From: Bacillota bacterium | GTDB lineage: Bacteria > Bacillota > Bacilli > Alicyclobacillales > SLC66 | Direction: 5' to 3' | Assembly (NCBI GenBank): GCA_021846285.1 | Contig: JAJZCB010000005.1 | Coordinates: forward strand, 1-64,000 | DNA: 64,000 nucleotides | Shown here: one piece after another, positions 44,044 through 52,148 of the stretch | How the letters are laid out: each line of letters begins with the position of its first letter | How positions within the stretch are numbered: position 1 is the stretch's first letter | Made by a program: the position numbers and the translations under genes | Notes under the pieces: model-generated | Databases searched by the model: none | Told to the model about the DNA's origin: nothing | The model's input: the letters and a program-made list of their open reading frames with translations, nothing else

Positions 44044-44799
44044 GTGATTCGGTACAAGTTTATCGGACACTCGACTGTGCTGGTCGAGTTGGAAGGCAAG
44101 CGTTTCATCACGGATCCGATTGTATCCAATAGAGCGCTCGTCGTAAGGCGCAAACGTCCGGCAGGTTATGAACAGGACGATCTGACAGACATCGATTATG
44201 TGCTATTGTCTCATGCGCATTGGGACCATTTGGACAAACCCACACTGCGCAAGATCGCGAAGCGCAGCAACGCGCGCGTGATCTGTCCCAAGGGTCATCT
44301 GTCGCTGTTGCATGACATTGGATTCCAGCAGGTGTTTGAAATGGGCCGGGATGACGTTCTAAAGCAGGACGGGTTCACTTTTAGCCTGACTCCCGTCAAT
44401 CACAGGGGCAAGCGGTGGTTGGAGCGCTACAGGTCGTCGGCGGGACTATTCGTAAGGGGTGCGCGCCACTCCTTTTGGTTTGCCGGGGACACTGGCTATC
44501 GCAACGATTTTGCTGCTGGCATGCAGGGGTTCCATCCTGATGTGGCACTCATTCCGATCGGCGCTTACGAACCGAGAGAGTGGTTTCACATGATGCACAT
44601 GGATCCCAAGGATGCCTTGCAGGCTTTTCGCGATGTGGGCGCCAAGTATATGCTGCCGATCCATTGGGGGGCTTTCAAGTTGACGCGCGAGGAGATCCAT
44701 GAGCCGCCGCAGGTGCTTCGCGAACTGGTCGAAGCGGACCGTGGCCTGCTCGACCGGATTTGGTGGCTGGAGCCCGGAGAAGAACAGATTTACGAGTAA
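44044..44799 (+). CDS. metallo-beta-lactamase-fold hydrolase, UlaG/NAPE-PLD-like
   Basis: Metal-dependent hydrolase of 251 aa. The zinc motif is LLSHAHWDHLDKPTL, further ligands lie in TPVNHRG, FAGDTGYRNDF and PIHWGAFKLT. The pattern IGHSTVLVELEGKRFITDPI and the MHMDPKDALQAF segment place it near the NAPE-PLD/UlaG-like group. The start is GTG 44044 (VIRYKFIGH), with AAGGGG about 10 nt upstream, rather than the open frame from 44011. Substrate unknown. It lies between two tRNA blocks. Confidence 0.87.
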   Translation: MIRYKFIGHSTVLVELEGKRFITDPIVSNRALVVRRKRPAGYEQDDLTDIDYVLLSHAHWDHLDKPTLRKIAKRSNARVICPKGHLSLLHDIGFQQVFEMGRDDVLKQDGFTFSLTPVNHRGKRWLERYRSSAGLFVRGARHSFWFAGDTGYRNDFAAGMQGFHPDVALIPIGAYEPREWFHMMHMDPKDALQAFRDVGAKYMLPIHWGAFKLTREEIHEPPQVLRELVEADRGLLDRIWWLEPGEEQIYE

Positions 44800-44850
44800 G
44801 GACCCTGAGGACAGTATGGCGGCGCGCCTTGCGACAGATGTTGCCGCTGT

Positions 44851-44880
44851 TTGACAAATCGCTCGTTCGTAGGGTATCTT
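44851..44880 (+). promoter_or_regulatory. promoter of tRNA-Phe/tRNA-Gly
   Basis: A perfect -35 TTGACA (44851-44856), 18-nt spacer and -10 TATCTT (44875-44880), 19 nt before tRNA-Phe. Confidence 0.7.
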
Positions 44881-44898
44881 AACAAAGACACAGGCGAT

Positions 44899-44974
<76 letters not shown>

Positions 44975-45058
44975 GTTTTGGGCAGTCGCGCATTGCGTCC
45001 TGTTTGCGGGTATTTTCAGGTGGATCGCAGGCGCGTTTTGCAGATTGACCGTTCCCGT

Positions 45059-45133
45059 GCGGAAGTGGCTCAGGGGTAGAGCATCGCCTTGCCAAGGCGA
45101 GGGTCGCGGGTTCGAATCCCGTCTTCCGCTCCA
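45059..45133 (+). tRNA. tRNA-Gly (GCC)
   Basis: Acceptor GCGGAAG/CTTCCGC, anticodon arm TCGCC-TTGCCAA-GGCGA with anticodon GCC, T loop TTCGAAT, CCA encoded. Total 75 nt. It shares a transcript with tRNA-Phe by position. Confidence 0.96.
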
Positions 45134-45366
45134 GAGTTGCATATTCGGAAATAAAGACACCTCCTGTGCTTGTCGTCGCCTGTTGCAGCGCGGTGGCGTC
45201 ATCCTCCCTCATCTCACCAAAATGGAAGTCTACAAGATGGAAGTCTGCCAGCACACATCATTCCTCCAGGTCGAGCCAGTTTTTATTGGATTGAGAGGAC
45301 ACAAAACGACTATATACGACCGTTATCGCTCGTGATACCATACATAAACAGATCGGGGGCAGAGCG

Positions 45367-45873
45367 ATGAGTGAAGCACAACTCAACAGACTCAGTGAAC
45401 AAGTGCAGATGAGCATTGAGATGTCACGTCAAACGCAAGCGATGATGGCTCAGTTTATTGAACATATCTTCCCATCGATTAAAGCGGAGTTCAAGGCCGA
45501 TCTGGCGCAGCAGATCAGCCTCCTGCGCGCCGAGATGAAGCAGGACATCGCGGATCTACGCGTCGAGATGAAGCAGGACATCGCGGATCTACGCGTCGAG
45601 ATGAAGCAGGATATCGCGGATCTACGCGCCGAGATGAAGCAGGACATCGCGGATCTACGTGCCGAGATGAAGCAGGACATCGCGGATCTGCGCGCCGAGA
45701 TGAAGCAGGACATCGCGGATCTGCGCGCTCAGATGGCGAGAGGGTTTGCTGAAGTGCATGGACGTCTGGACGGTCTCACCGCAGATATCTCCGAGGTTCG
45801 GCAACGGCTGGATTATCAGATTGCGAAGATTGCCCGAGTTGAAGAGCAGGTAGACTTGCTCAAAGCACAATGA
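45367..45873 (+). CDS. coiled-coil protein built of 11-residue repeats
   Basis: Protein of 168 aa. The N-terminal 50 residues are helical; then six tandem copies of the 11-residue unit AEMKQDIADLR (A/V at the first position) cover about 55-120. A C-terminal helix (ADISEVRQRLDYQIAKIARVEEQVDLLKAQ) continues the coiled coil. No signal peptide or membrane segment is seen. An 11-residue period suits a right-handed or straight coiled coil. GGGGCAGAGCG precedes ATG 45367. Function unknown; copy number may vary between strains. Confidence 0.8.
   Translation: MSEAQLNRLSEQVQMSIEMSRQTQAMMAQFIEHIFPSIKAEFKADLAQQISLLRAEMKQDIADLRVEMKQDIADLRVEMKQDIADLRAEMKQDIADLRAEMKQDIADLRAEMKQDIADLRAQMARGFAEVHGRLDGLTADISEVRQRLDYQIAKIARVEEQVDLLKAQ
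45529..45726 (+). repeat. six 33-bp tandem repeats inside the coiled-coil gene
   Basis: Units start at 45529, 45562, 45595, 45628, 45661 and 45694, all exactly 33 bp and nearly identical (differences mostly at GCC/GTC and CTA/CTG). Such identity at the DNA level implies recent slippage or recombination. Confidence 0.93.
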
Positions 45874-46080
45874 GCAACTGACTCAAGAGAATCCAGAATG
45901 ATGGCGAGGGGGAAACAGTTCCACACACGGCAGTCAGGAGAAGTATACGCCTCCGAGCACTCATACGAACGCTTGGAGCGGTTCATCCCTTGTGCACTCC
46001 CCGGTGCGCTCTTTCGTGAAGGTGTTGCGTCCGCGCTGGACTTGCAGTTCCACGATGCCCCTCTTTACTCGAACCTTAAG
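45874..46080. other. stretch without a recognised gene
   Basis: Open frames here lack ribosome sites and recognisable domains. The stretch leads into the left part of the IS200/IS605-like remnant. Nothing further can be supported. Confidence 0.5.
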
Positions 46081-46744
46081 CCCCACACTATGCGTGGGAG
46101 AACTGAAGAGGATGAGCCGTGAGGTATGATGCAAAAGTCCTCCATTGCTATGCTGAGGAATGGTTTCGTCAGCCAATTCTCAAGCAAAGGAGGACGACGA
46201 TACCCATGGGGTGCAAACAGTCGGTTCCACACCCGCTGGGATTGCAGTTATCATATCATATTTATCCCGAAATTCCGTCGGAAGGCCGTCTGCAAAGAGG
46301 TCGGAAAGGAAGTCGGGGGAATGCTGAGAACGCTGTATGAGTACAAGAATGTCGAGTTGGTGAAGGGGAGCATCAGTACGGATCTAGTGCATATGTACGT
46401 GAAAAATACCACCGAAACTGAGCGTGTCAGAGTTCATGGGATACCTCAAAGGAAAGAGTGCGTTGATGGTGTTTGATCGTTTTCCACAGATGAAACAGCG
46501 ACGAGGAAGGCATTTGTGGGCACAGGGTTATTACGTGAGTACCGTTGGGATAAATGAGGATGTGATCAGAGAGTACATTGAGAAACAAGAAGAAGCGGAT
46601 ATCATTGAAGGCAAGGCAATAACCCCCCTCAGGTGTAGCCTGGGAAGAGGCTGGTAAAAGCGTGCCTTTAGGCGCAGCAAGCAACATGCCCTTTTTGAAT
46701 AGCCTCTTATAGGGTGAAAATCAAGCCACCCGTTGAACGGGTGG
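46081..46744 (+). mobile_element. decayed IS200/IS605-type element
   Basis: A transposase pseudogene (46190-46657) lies between two subterminal hairpins of the kind TnpA recognises: CCCCACAC-TA-TGCGTGGG at 46081-46098 and CCACCCGTT-G-AACGGGTGG at 46726-46744. There are no terminal inverted repeats, as expected for this family. Exact ends cannot be fixed from one sequence. No TnpB is present. Confidence 0.65.
46190..46657 (+). pseudogene. IS200/IS605 TnpA transposase, frameshifted
   Basis: The first frame gives WDCSYHIIFIPKFRRK ... GSISTDLVHMYV, and the +1 frame continues SVSEFMGYLKGKSALMVFDRFPQ ... GYYVSTVGINEDVIREYIEKQE, together a typical Y1 transposase of about 150 aa. A frameshift lies near 46410-46420. 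In addition the HUH motif reads DLVHM, so its first His (usual DHVHM) is lost. The catalytic Tyr region near the end (REYIEKQE) is kept. It cannot encode an active enzyme. Confidence 0.82.
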
Positions 46745-46894
46745 TCCTGTGACTAAATGGTCTGGGTCTGTGAGAGAAGCAGGACTCCGCCCCTCTTTGG
46801 TGTCTGAAGAATATGGTTGCAACCAAAAAGGCGTACGGAGACTCTAACAAAACGAATGAGATCGGCATGGGGTGAGTAGCGAAGGAGGCGCCGC

Positions 46895-47434
46895 ATGGGG
46901 GAGGAGAATATTTCCCGCCTGGTCGAAGGGGCTCCCGAAGCATGGGGCGACTTTGTGCATTGTCACAGCGATAGTCTTTTGCGGATGGCTGTTTTGCTCG
47001 TCGGCGACAGAGACTTGGCGCAAGACGCCCTTCAGGATGGCCTGCTTGCGGCCTACCGGGCGCGCCAGGGATTCCGGGGCGAGGCGCGGTTCTATACGTG
47101 GGTCACTGCGATTGTGATCAACGAATGCCGCAAGATCAACAGGCTTTCCGTGAAGCGTGAGCGCGCCGTCAGGATATCCGCCGCCGTGCCGGAACTGGCG
47201 CACCGCGAAGACACATCCGCATCCACCGAGTTTGGTTCTCTGTACAATGCGATAGCTTCCTTGGGGGAGCAGGAGCGTGAAGTCGTGACCCTATACTATT
47301 TCAATGACTGGAAGGTCTCTGCTATCGCGACTTTTCTCGGTCTCAAGGAAGGCACCGTAAAGAGTCATCTGGCGCGGGCTCGCAATCGGCTGCGCGGCAT
47401 CCTTCGGCGTATCGGGGAAGGAGACGATGAATGA
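46895..47434 (+). CDS. ECF-type RNA polymerase sigma factor
   Basis: Sigma-70-family factor of 179 aa. Region 2 is LLRMAVLLVGDRDLAQDALQDGLLAAYRA with FYTWVTAIVINECRKINR; region 4 is LGEQEREVVTLYYFNDWKVSAIATFLGLKEGTVKSHLARARNRLR. AAGGAGG lies 7 nt before ATG 46895. The stop overlaps the next gene (ATGA), which encodes a single-helix protein in the position of an anti-sigma factor. It would direct a small regulon, possibly including its own operon. Confidence 0.9.
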   Translation: MGEENISRLVEGAPEAWGDFVHCHSDSLLRMAVLLVGDRDLAQDALQDGLLAAYRARQGFRGEARFYTWVTAIVINECRKINRLSVKRERAVRISAAVPELAHREDTSASTEFGSLYNAIASLGEQEREVVTLYYFNDWKVSAIATFLGLKEGTVKSHLARARNRLRGILRRIGEGDDE

Positions 47435-47847
47435 TGCGCGGCGACGACACGGAAAACATGGACAATATGGAAATAGACCGAATCATCAGCGCTCGCCTTA
47501 AAGAGGAACTGGCCGAACTGTACGTCCGCGATGAATGGGCGTCTGAGATGATGAGACAGATGGTCGACGACGGCGTTGAACGAACCAGCGGTGCGGACGA
47601 AAGGTTATGCAACCCGGTTTCGCGGGCGCGAACCTGGCGGCGACGCTGTCAGAGCATACTCAATGCAGAACTTGAAATTCCGTTGCCAGTCTTCGTGACT
47701 GCGGGCGCCGCCGTTGTCGCAACTGCGCTCATTATCGCGACATCATGGCAGATGACGGCTGTCCCACCTTCTGTTCACATGTGGCGCGTCAGCGAATCGC
47801 ATCACGGCATGGCGGTGATCGTTCAGGAGGTGGCCATCAAGCTGTGA
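47431..47847 (+). CDS. putative membrane anti-sigma factor
   Basis: Protein of 138 aa with a charged cytoplasmic part (1-85), one membrane helix at about 88-107 (VFVTAGAAVVATALIIATSW) and a short outer tail. There is no clear zinc-binding anti-sigma HxxxCxxC motif. The assignment rests on size, topology and its overlap with the ECF sigma gene. It also overlaps the next gene by 4 bp (GTGA). Confidence 0.65.
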   Translation: MMRGDDTENMDNMEIDRIISARLKEELAELYVRDEWASEMMRQMVDDGVERTSGADERLCNPVSRARTWRRRCQSILNAELEIPLPVFVTAGAAVVATALIIATSWQMTAVPPSVHMWRVSESHHGMAVIVQEVAIKL

Positions 47848-49658
47848 GACGCACGATTCGCATTAAGATCAAATGGTTGCTGGCCGCTTGTCTGGCGCTA
47901 TTCGCGGTTATGGCCGCGCTTCTCATCGGTTCGCAGAATTGGGTGTGGTACTTCGGCACTCAGACACAACAGGTGCGAGCAGCCGTGTCCATGGCGCTGC
48001 GTTCTGGCCCCATTGGCGACGCGGCAGCCAACTCCCTGCTGCAGATGGTCAGTGAAAGCCTGGATCCAGGGAATCCCTTCGGATCCCCTTACACAGTGAT
48101 CGTGTCTGGGCGAGCGACCGCCGCTTCCTGGCCCACCCAAATCGGGTCGTTAAGTTTGACCCCGACTCTGTTTCGCAGAATTCTGATCGCGCTGGCGACA
48201 TCCCGTTCTGTTTCGTCTGTGATGCGCTTGCAAGCCCTCGACAACCTGGCCACGCTTGATGTGCAACGAGGTCGCCTAAAGGAGGCGCTCCTTCATTTGG
48301 ACTCTGTGATCAGACATCCGGTTGCGGCTCCTGCCGCCGGTGCGCCATGGATGACCACGACCAGCGTGCGGGCGCAGGCGTATGCGCAAATCGGCAATAT
48401 CGATCTGATCACCAATCAGTTGACCCATGCCCAGGCGGCCTTTACGCACGCCAACCACCTGAACGGAACGGGTCTCTCCTCCTATGAGGGCGCTGAACTC
48501 GCACAGCGGATAGAGATTCGCAGTCATCACCCGCAGCAGGCGGTGGAGATCAGGATGTCGGTGGGTGGGCAACCTGTGGCTGGCATCGGGGGATGGCTGT
48601 GGCCAGCGGCGGTTGCAGGCCATGAGCTGTCGACAGCGCCCATGACGACCTATATTGGCATGAGCAACGCAAAGGGTGTGCTGGAGATTCAGGGTGTGCC
48701 ACCGGGCCGCTATGTGTTGACCCTGCAAATTCCCTATCCACAAAATGCGGTCATGATCCCCCTGCACTCAGCGGCGAGTGACACGGTCACCGTTCATTCT
48801 CATGCGCTTACTGCGATCGACGTTCGATTTGCCCGGAAAATTCAGCGTGTGTCCGGCAGGGTGGAGGGCCAGGCGGTGCACCTGGCGTGGCGGCCGTATC
48901 CGGGAACGGCGTATTATCAACTCTCCTACGGGTCGACAGAGCGCGGCGGAGCCGGAACAACGGCTCCGATCAATGCACGCTTCGTTAACCCGCGCGCCGT
49001 GGTGTCCCTTCAGCAATTGGACGCCGACTGGTCAGGAGAGGTATTCACGCAACACGGCCCGGTTCCGTCAACGCTTCTCGGTCCATTCGCTGATGGTCGG
49101 CTGCATTGGAGCGTGCAGGCGTATGATTCGCGTGGTCGCATGATCTCGTCATCGAGTGTCAGTTTTGCGCCCGTGATGCAGATGTTCGGACCGGATCTCA
49201 GCATTGCGCTGCCAGCGGGCATTGTGCCGCATCCGCTGGTGGATCTGGTGGACCACAGGCGCTATGGCGCCGCGAAAACATTTTTGTGGCGGGCGTTGTA
49301 TCCGCAATTTGCGACTTGGCGTCATGGGAGCCCACACCAGAAACACACAATCGGAGCCGGGGAAACGTTGTATTTGCTGAGATATTTGATTCGGCTGCAA
49401 CTGCTGACTGGAACTGGGGCTAGGACAGTTGGCGGAACAGGGGCTGGAGCAAGTGCCGGAACCGTCGGAGGGAGTGTTCTTGCCGGCAGTGATCGTTCCA
49501 GGATACCGGGAGCGAGTGAGTTGTTGCAGTGGCTGGACGACATATCGCCGTACCATGAGAGCGGTTTATCCGTGCTTGCACAGCAGGGGTACAGCCGACA
49601 TACGGGCAAAAACAGGCACAGGAACCCTGGTATTGCCATTATAGAGAAGTTAAACTAA
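47844..49658 (+). CDS. large single-helix extracytoplasmic protein of the ECF operon
   Basis: Protein of about 604 aa. A membrane helix lies at about 11-29; everything else is outside. Residues 115-235 look like helical TPR-type repeats (ALDNLATLDVQRGRLKEALLHLDSV). Residues 240-330 resemble a carboxypeptidase-regulatory-like beta domain (GVLEIQGVPPGRYVLTLQ), followed by fibronectin-like strands, and near 530 a Gly/Thr/Ala-rich linker. GTG 47844 overlaps the upstream stop. It may be the sensor or output of the ECF system. No close family is recognised. Confidence 0.7.
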   Translation: MRRTIRIKIKWLLAACLALFAVMAALLIGSQNWVWYFGTQTQQVRAAVSMALRSGPIGDAAANSLLQMVSESLDPGNPFGSPYTVIVSGRATAASWPTQIGSLSLTPTLFRRILIALATSRSVSSVMRLQALDNLATLDVQRGRLKEALLHLDSVIRHPVAAPAAGAPWMTTTSVRAQAYAQIGNIDLITNQLTHAQAAFTHANHLNGTGLSSYEGAELAQRIEIRSHHPQQAVEIRMSVGGQPVAGIGGWLWPAAVAGHELSTAPMTTYIGMSNAKGVLEIQGVPPGRYVLTLQIPYPQNAVMIPLHSAASDTVTVHSHALTAIDVRFARKIQRVSGRVEGQAVHLAWRPYPGTAYYQLSYGSTERGGAGTTAPINARFVNPRAVVSLQQLDADWSGEVFTQHGPVPSTLLGPFADGRLHWSVQAYDSRGRMISSSSVSFAPVMQMFGPDLSIALPAGIVPHPLVDLVDHRRYGAAKTFLWRALYPQFATWRHGSPHQKHTIGAGETLYLLRYLIRLQLLTGTGARTVGGTGAGASAGTVGGSVLAGSDRSRIPGASELLQWLDDISPYHESGLSVLAQQGYSRHTGKNRHRNPGIAIIEKLN

Positions 49659-50093
49659 CCGTTGTTTTACTCAGACTATTTCAACAGTAAAGCCATGAGA
49701 ATTCCCCATGATAACTGTCGGCGAATTGGAACGATGGTTTGCATAAGCGAATGGGCGCCGGATCGCCGTTCCTTGTTAGTCTGTCGAGGCACTTTTCCAG
49801 CCTTGACAGACGTTTTATGACGCATACACTGGCCTGCTTGGTGAAAGTCGCACACCCGTGGATTCGACCTCACTACGGATGAGTGGCATCACGTCGCTCA
49901 ATCGCGTCGACGGATCGTCAGTCTTATTCCGCCAATGGCGATGAGAACCTCTCCCGCAAATAACGTGATCGGAGATCCTTTTCACTTCCATGATACTCGT
50001 CCACGACAATGCTTTTTGATATAAATGGTGCAGACAATCCGTCCACGCAACCGAAAGAGCCGGTTCGTATACATGAGACCGGAGGGATGTATT
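49659..50093. other. 435-bp stretch without a recognised gene
   Basis: Frames on both strands are short and lack good ribosome sites and domains. A minus-strand frame ending near 49676 could be a fragment of something larger, but no family is recognised. The right part must hold the promoter of the split-sigma unit. Confidence 0.5.
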
Positions 50094-50420
50094 GTGACAG
50101 ATGATTTACACCAAGCCTGCTTAGAAGCTCTGCAGCGTATTCGTTGGCGATTTGAAAGGCAGTATCGCCAACAACAAAAACGGCAGATTGCATGGGATCA
50201 AGAATTAGAGCGTGGTGTCAGGTCGCCGGAGTTCGATGCCGTGGAATGGAATGTCTTACTGGATACTCTGACAGCCAGCGAACGGCGCATAGTGCTGGAC
50301 GTCGTCACTCACGGATACAGCGAGCGCGACGAAGCAGAACGCTTGGGTTGGACCTTGTCAAAGGTCCATCGTACGAAGGAACGCGCGTTGACAAAACTTA
50401 GAGGCATGCTCAATGAATAG
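50094..50420 (+). CDS. sigma region-4-like DNA-binding protein
   Basis: Protein of 108 aa. The N-terminal half is a basic helix (EALQRIRWRFERQYRQQQKR). The C-terminal half, LTASERRIVLDVVTHGYSERDEAERLGWTLSKVHRTKERALTKL, has the layout of sigma factor region 4 (the -35 binding helix-turn-helix). No region 2 is present. GGAGGG at 50081-50086 lies 7 nt before GTG 50094, which fixes the start. The stop overlaps the next gene by 8 bp. With that gene it resembles the two-part SigO/RsoA arrangement of Bacillus subtilis (inference). Confidence 0.75.
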   Translation: MTDDLHQACLEALQRIRWRFERQYRQQQKRQIAWDQELERGVRSPEFDAVEWNVLLDTLTASERRIVLDVVTHGYSERDEAERLGWTLSKVHRTKERALTKLRGMLNE

Positions 50421-50628
50421 CTCCCACGAGAAGGATTTCCTTCTTGCCCAAGAGCGAGATGCTGCCGCCATGCAACGACTGCTGGATTGGATCGATACGG
50501 ATATCAGGACGATGGCGCGGCAAATGAGTAGGCGAATTCAGATTCCCGCCCTTGAATTATATGGAGAACTGCGACAGGAATTCGTGCTTATGGTCATGAG
50601 ATCCGAGGTGGACTGGCGCCCGTTTTAA
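50413..50628 (+). CDS. small sigma region-2-like / HTH protein
   Basis: Protein of 71 aa. The pattern AAMQRLLDWIDTDIRTMARQM then LYGELRQEFVLMVMRSEVDW recalls the start of sigma region 2 (helix 1, then D/E-LRQE-x-L), which contacts the RNA polymerase clamp, but the promoter-melting part is missing. Small proteins of this kind pair with region-4-like proteins in RsoA-SigO and in Tn916-type elements. The overlap with the preceding gene points to coupled synthesis and partnership. Confidence 0.6.
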   Translation: MNSSHEKDFLLAQERDAAAMQRLLDWIDTDIRTMARQMSRRIQIPALELYGELRQEFVLMVMRSEVDWRPF

Positions 50629-50708
50629 GAAAGATAAACGGATGACCCGAAAAAAATAGCTTGTCATCTGACCTTTATAAGTGAAGGGGTTAAAAGGGGG
50701 TGGGAACG

Positions 50709-50921
50709 ATGCAAGACCAGCACAAATGGATCACCGTGAATAACACCCTGCACGTGTTGATTCGGAGTTACGTGGAATTATCAGACCTTGTTGCTCAAGA
50801 TGATGTGCGTCAAGAGCTGGATAAACTGGCCATTGAAGCACATAGGCAACTATGGGTAGTGAAGAAAATTTATGAGGATCAATACGGAAAAGAACTCTGT
50901 CCGTGTATGTCAGCAAACTAA
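50709..50921 (+). CDS. small helical protein of unknown function
   Basis: Protein of 70 aa starting at ATG 50709, with AGGGGGTG 8 nt upstream. It is predicted to be almost fully helical (VLIRSYVELSDLVAQDD ... LAIEAHRQLWVVKKIYEDQ) and ends in CPCMSAN with a Cys-Pro-Cys. No membrane segment or signal peptide is seen. Upstream, an inverted repeat GATGAC/GTCATC (50642-50676 region) may be regulatory. It lies 20 bp before the next gene. No family is recognised. Confidence 0.65.
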   Translation: MQDQHKWITVNNTLHVLIRSYVELSDLVAQDDVRQELDKLAIEAHRQLWVVKKIYEDQYGKELCPCMSAN

Positions 50922-50941
50922 ACTGAGGAGGGCATTTACCT

Positions 50942-51439
50942 ATGACACTCGCAGCAGATCAAATTGCATTTTATGGTGCATCACAGAAGGACTACACGAG
51001 CGCAATGGCGGTCGCTTCATCACTCGGAGTTCCGTACGCCAATGTAACAGGAAGCTTTAATAAGGCGGCTCAGTGGGTGGCAAACGGTGACTTCATGGTG
51101 ATTGCTATTGGCGGTCCCGCGGAGACGGCATTATTTTGGAATCCTTGCGGGTGGAGCACTACAGCCTACAGTTTAAGTCAATACCCGGCGTGTTCTACGC
51201 CCTTCAACTACTACAACTTTCCATATGATGGGGCGATTGAGGCGAATTACTTTGAAAGCGCGGCTGGCATCTATACACTAGAATCCATGCAATTGGCTTT
51301 GATGTTGGGTTATTACGCTATTAATGGTGTATACCCGCCAAACACATGCGCGTTGCCTACCGTATATGAGCAATCCGGTACATGCAGCACCGGCGATTGC
51401 AATGGTTCGGCAACCAATTCTTGCCCCGTGACGTCCTGA
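50942..51439 (+). CDS. cysteine-containing protein of unknown function
   Basis: Protein of 165 aa with GAGGAGGG about 10 nt before the ATG. There is no signal peptide. The first part (DQIAFYGASQKDYTSAMAVA ... GDFMVIAIGGPAETALFWNPCGW) looks like an alternating alpha/beta fold; the last 30 residues are low in charge and hold five of the seven cysteines (CALP, GTCSTGDCNG, SCPV). It is followed by the hydrolase-like gene with 33 bp between. The Cys content suggests it works outside the cell or in an oxidising place, by an export route that is not visible. Confidence 0.65.
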   Translation: MTLAADQIAFYGASQKDYTSAMAVASSLGVPYANVTGSFNKAAQWVANGDFMVIAIGGPAETALFWNPCGWSTTAYSLSQYPACSTPFNYYNFPYDGAIEANYFESAAGIYTLESMQLALMLGYYAINGVYPPNTCALPTVYEQSGTCSTGDCNGSATNSCPVTS

Positions 51440-51472
51440 TAATTTGCACCATAAATTAAGGAGGCGCTAAAT

Positions 51473-52093
51473 TTGACTATAACGTTTGTTGACTTGGCGA
51501 ATGATGGCAACAACACTCAGTCAACCTGGATTCCCTATGCTTTACCGTACGCCAAAACACTGTCAGCGGCAGCGCAAATTCCCATAAACCTGATTTTGGC
51601 AGAATGGATTGCGGAAGGGTCATACCTAAACACCAGTTCAGGTGCCGTGTGTAACAATCCGGGTAATGCTGACTACGGGCCGTACTGTACCGGATATTTG
51701 TCACCAGAGAATTGCCAATCCTACTCTGGCGAATACGGGGCGCCTGACGCCCAGATTGGAGCGTGTCGACAAGGTGACATTTTGAACAACGCGTATCCGG
51801 AGATTGCGCAGGCCGCTGCGCAATCGACTCTCACGAGTGGTGGCCAAACATTGTATAACTGGGCACAGAGTAACGGGTATGGCGGGTTAAAGAATCAGAC
51901 CTACAACGCCGCATATCAATGGGGAGCAGGCGGAACCTGCGGGGTATGGGCGGGAAGCCATTATTGTATTGGCTACACCAACTGTGTCAATGGAGTATGT
52001 CAATGTCCGACCGCTCCGTATGGGTCTTATCTCATTGAATTGATCTATGATGACAGTCTTACGGGTTACGATTACATTGAAAGTTGTCCGTAA
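51473..52093 (+). CDS. cysteine-rich protein resembling a cell-wall hydrolase
   Basis: Protein of 206 aa from TTG 51473, with AAGGAGG about 8 nt upstream. The segment AAQIPINLILAEWIAEGSYLNTSS ... NNPGNADYGPYC follows the layout of glucosaminidase/lysozyme-like enzymes (LA-WI-EG/S ... NNPGN), with the Glu of AEG as a candidate catalytic residue. Ten or so cysteines are spread through the rest (YCTG, ENCQ, GACRQ, GTCGV, HYCIG, NCVNGVCQCP). No signal peptide is present. It ends the unit; a terminator follows at 52114. Confidence 0.6.
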   Translation: MTITFVDLANDGNNTQSTWIPYALPYAKTLSAAAQIPINLILAEWIAEGSYLNTSSGAVCNNPGNADYGPYCTGYLSPENCQSYSGEYGAPDAQIGACRQGDILNNAYPEIAQAAAQSTLTSGGQTLYNWAQSNGYGGLKNQTYNAAYQWGAGGTCGVWAGSHYCIGYTNCVNGVCQCPTAPYGSYLIELIYDDSLTGYDYIESCP

Positions 52094-52113
52094 GAAGCTC
52101 AATTCCTGACTGA

Positions 52114-52136
52114 CCCCACCAGTTGGTGGGGGTTTA
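52114..52136 (+). terminator. terminator of the split-sigma unit
   Basis: Perfect 8-bp stem CCCCACCA-GT-TGGTGGGG followed by GTTTAAAG, 20 bp after the stop of the hydrolase-like gene. Confidence 0.75.
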
Positions 52137-52148
52137 AAGTGTTAATTC

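Noticed and set aside
45450-45713. Minus-strand frame with repeated CFISARRSAMS
   Set aside because: It is the reverse of the 33-bp coiled-coil repeats, where every frame stays open. The plus-strand frame has the start, ribosome site and coiled-coil pattern.
45898-46122. 74-codon plus-strand frame before the IS remnant
   Set aside because: No ribosome site, no recognisable domain, and it runs into the IS left-end hairpin.
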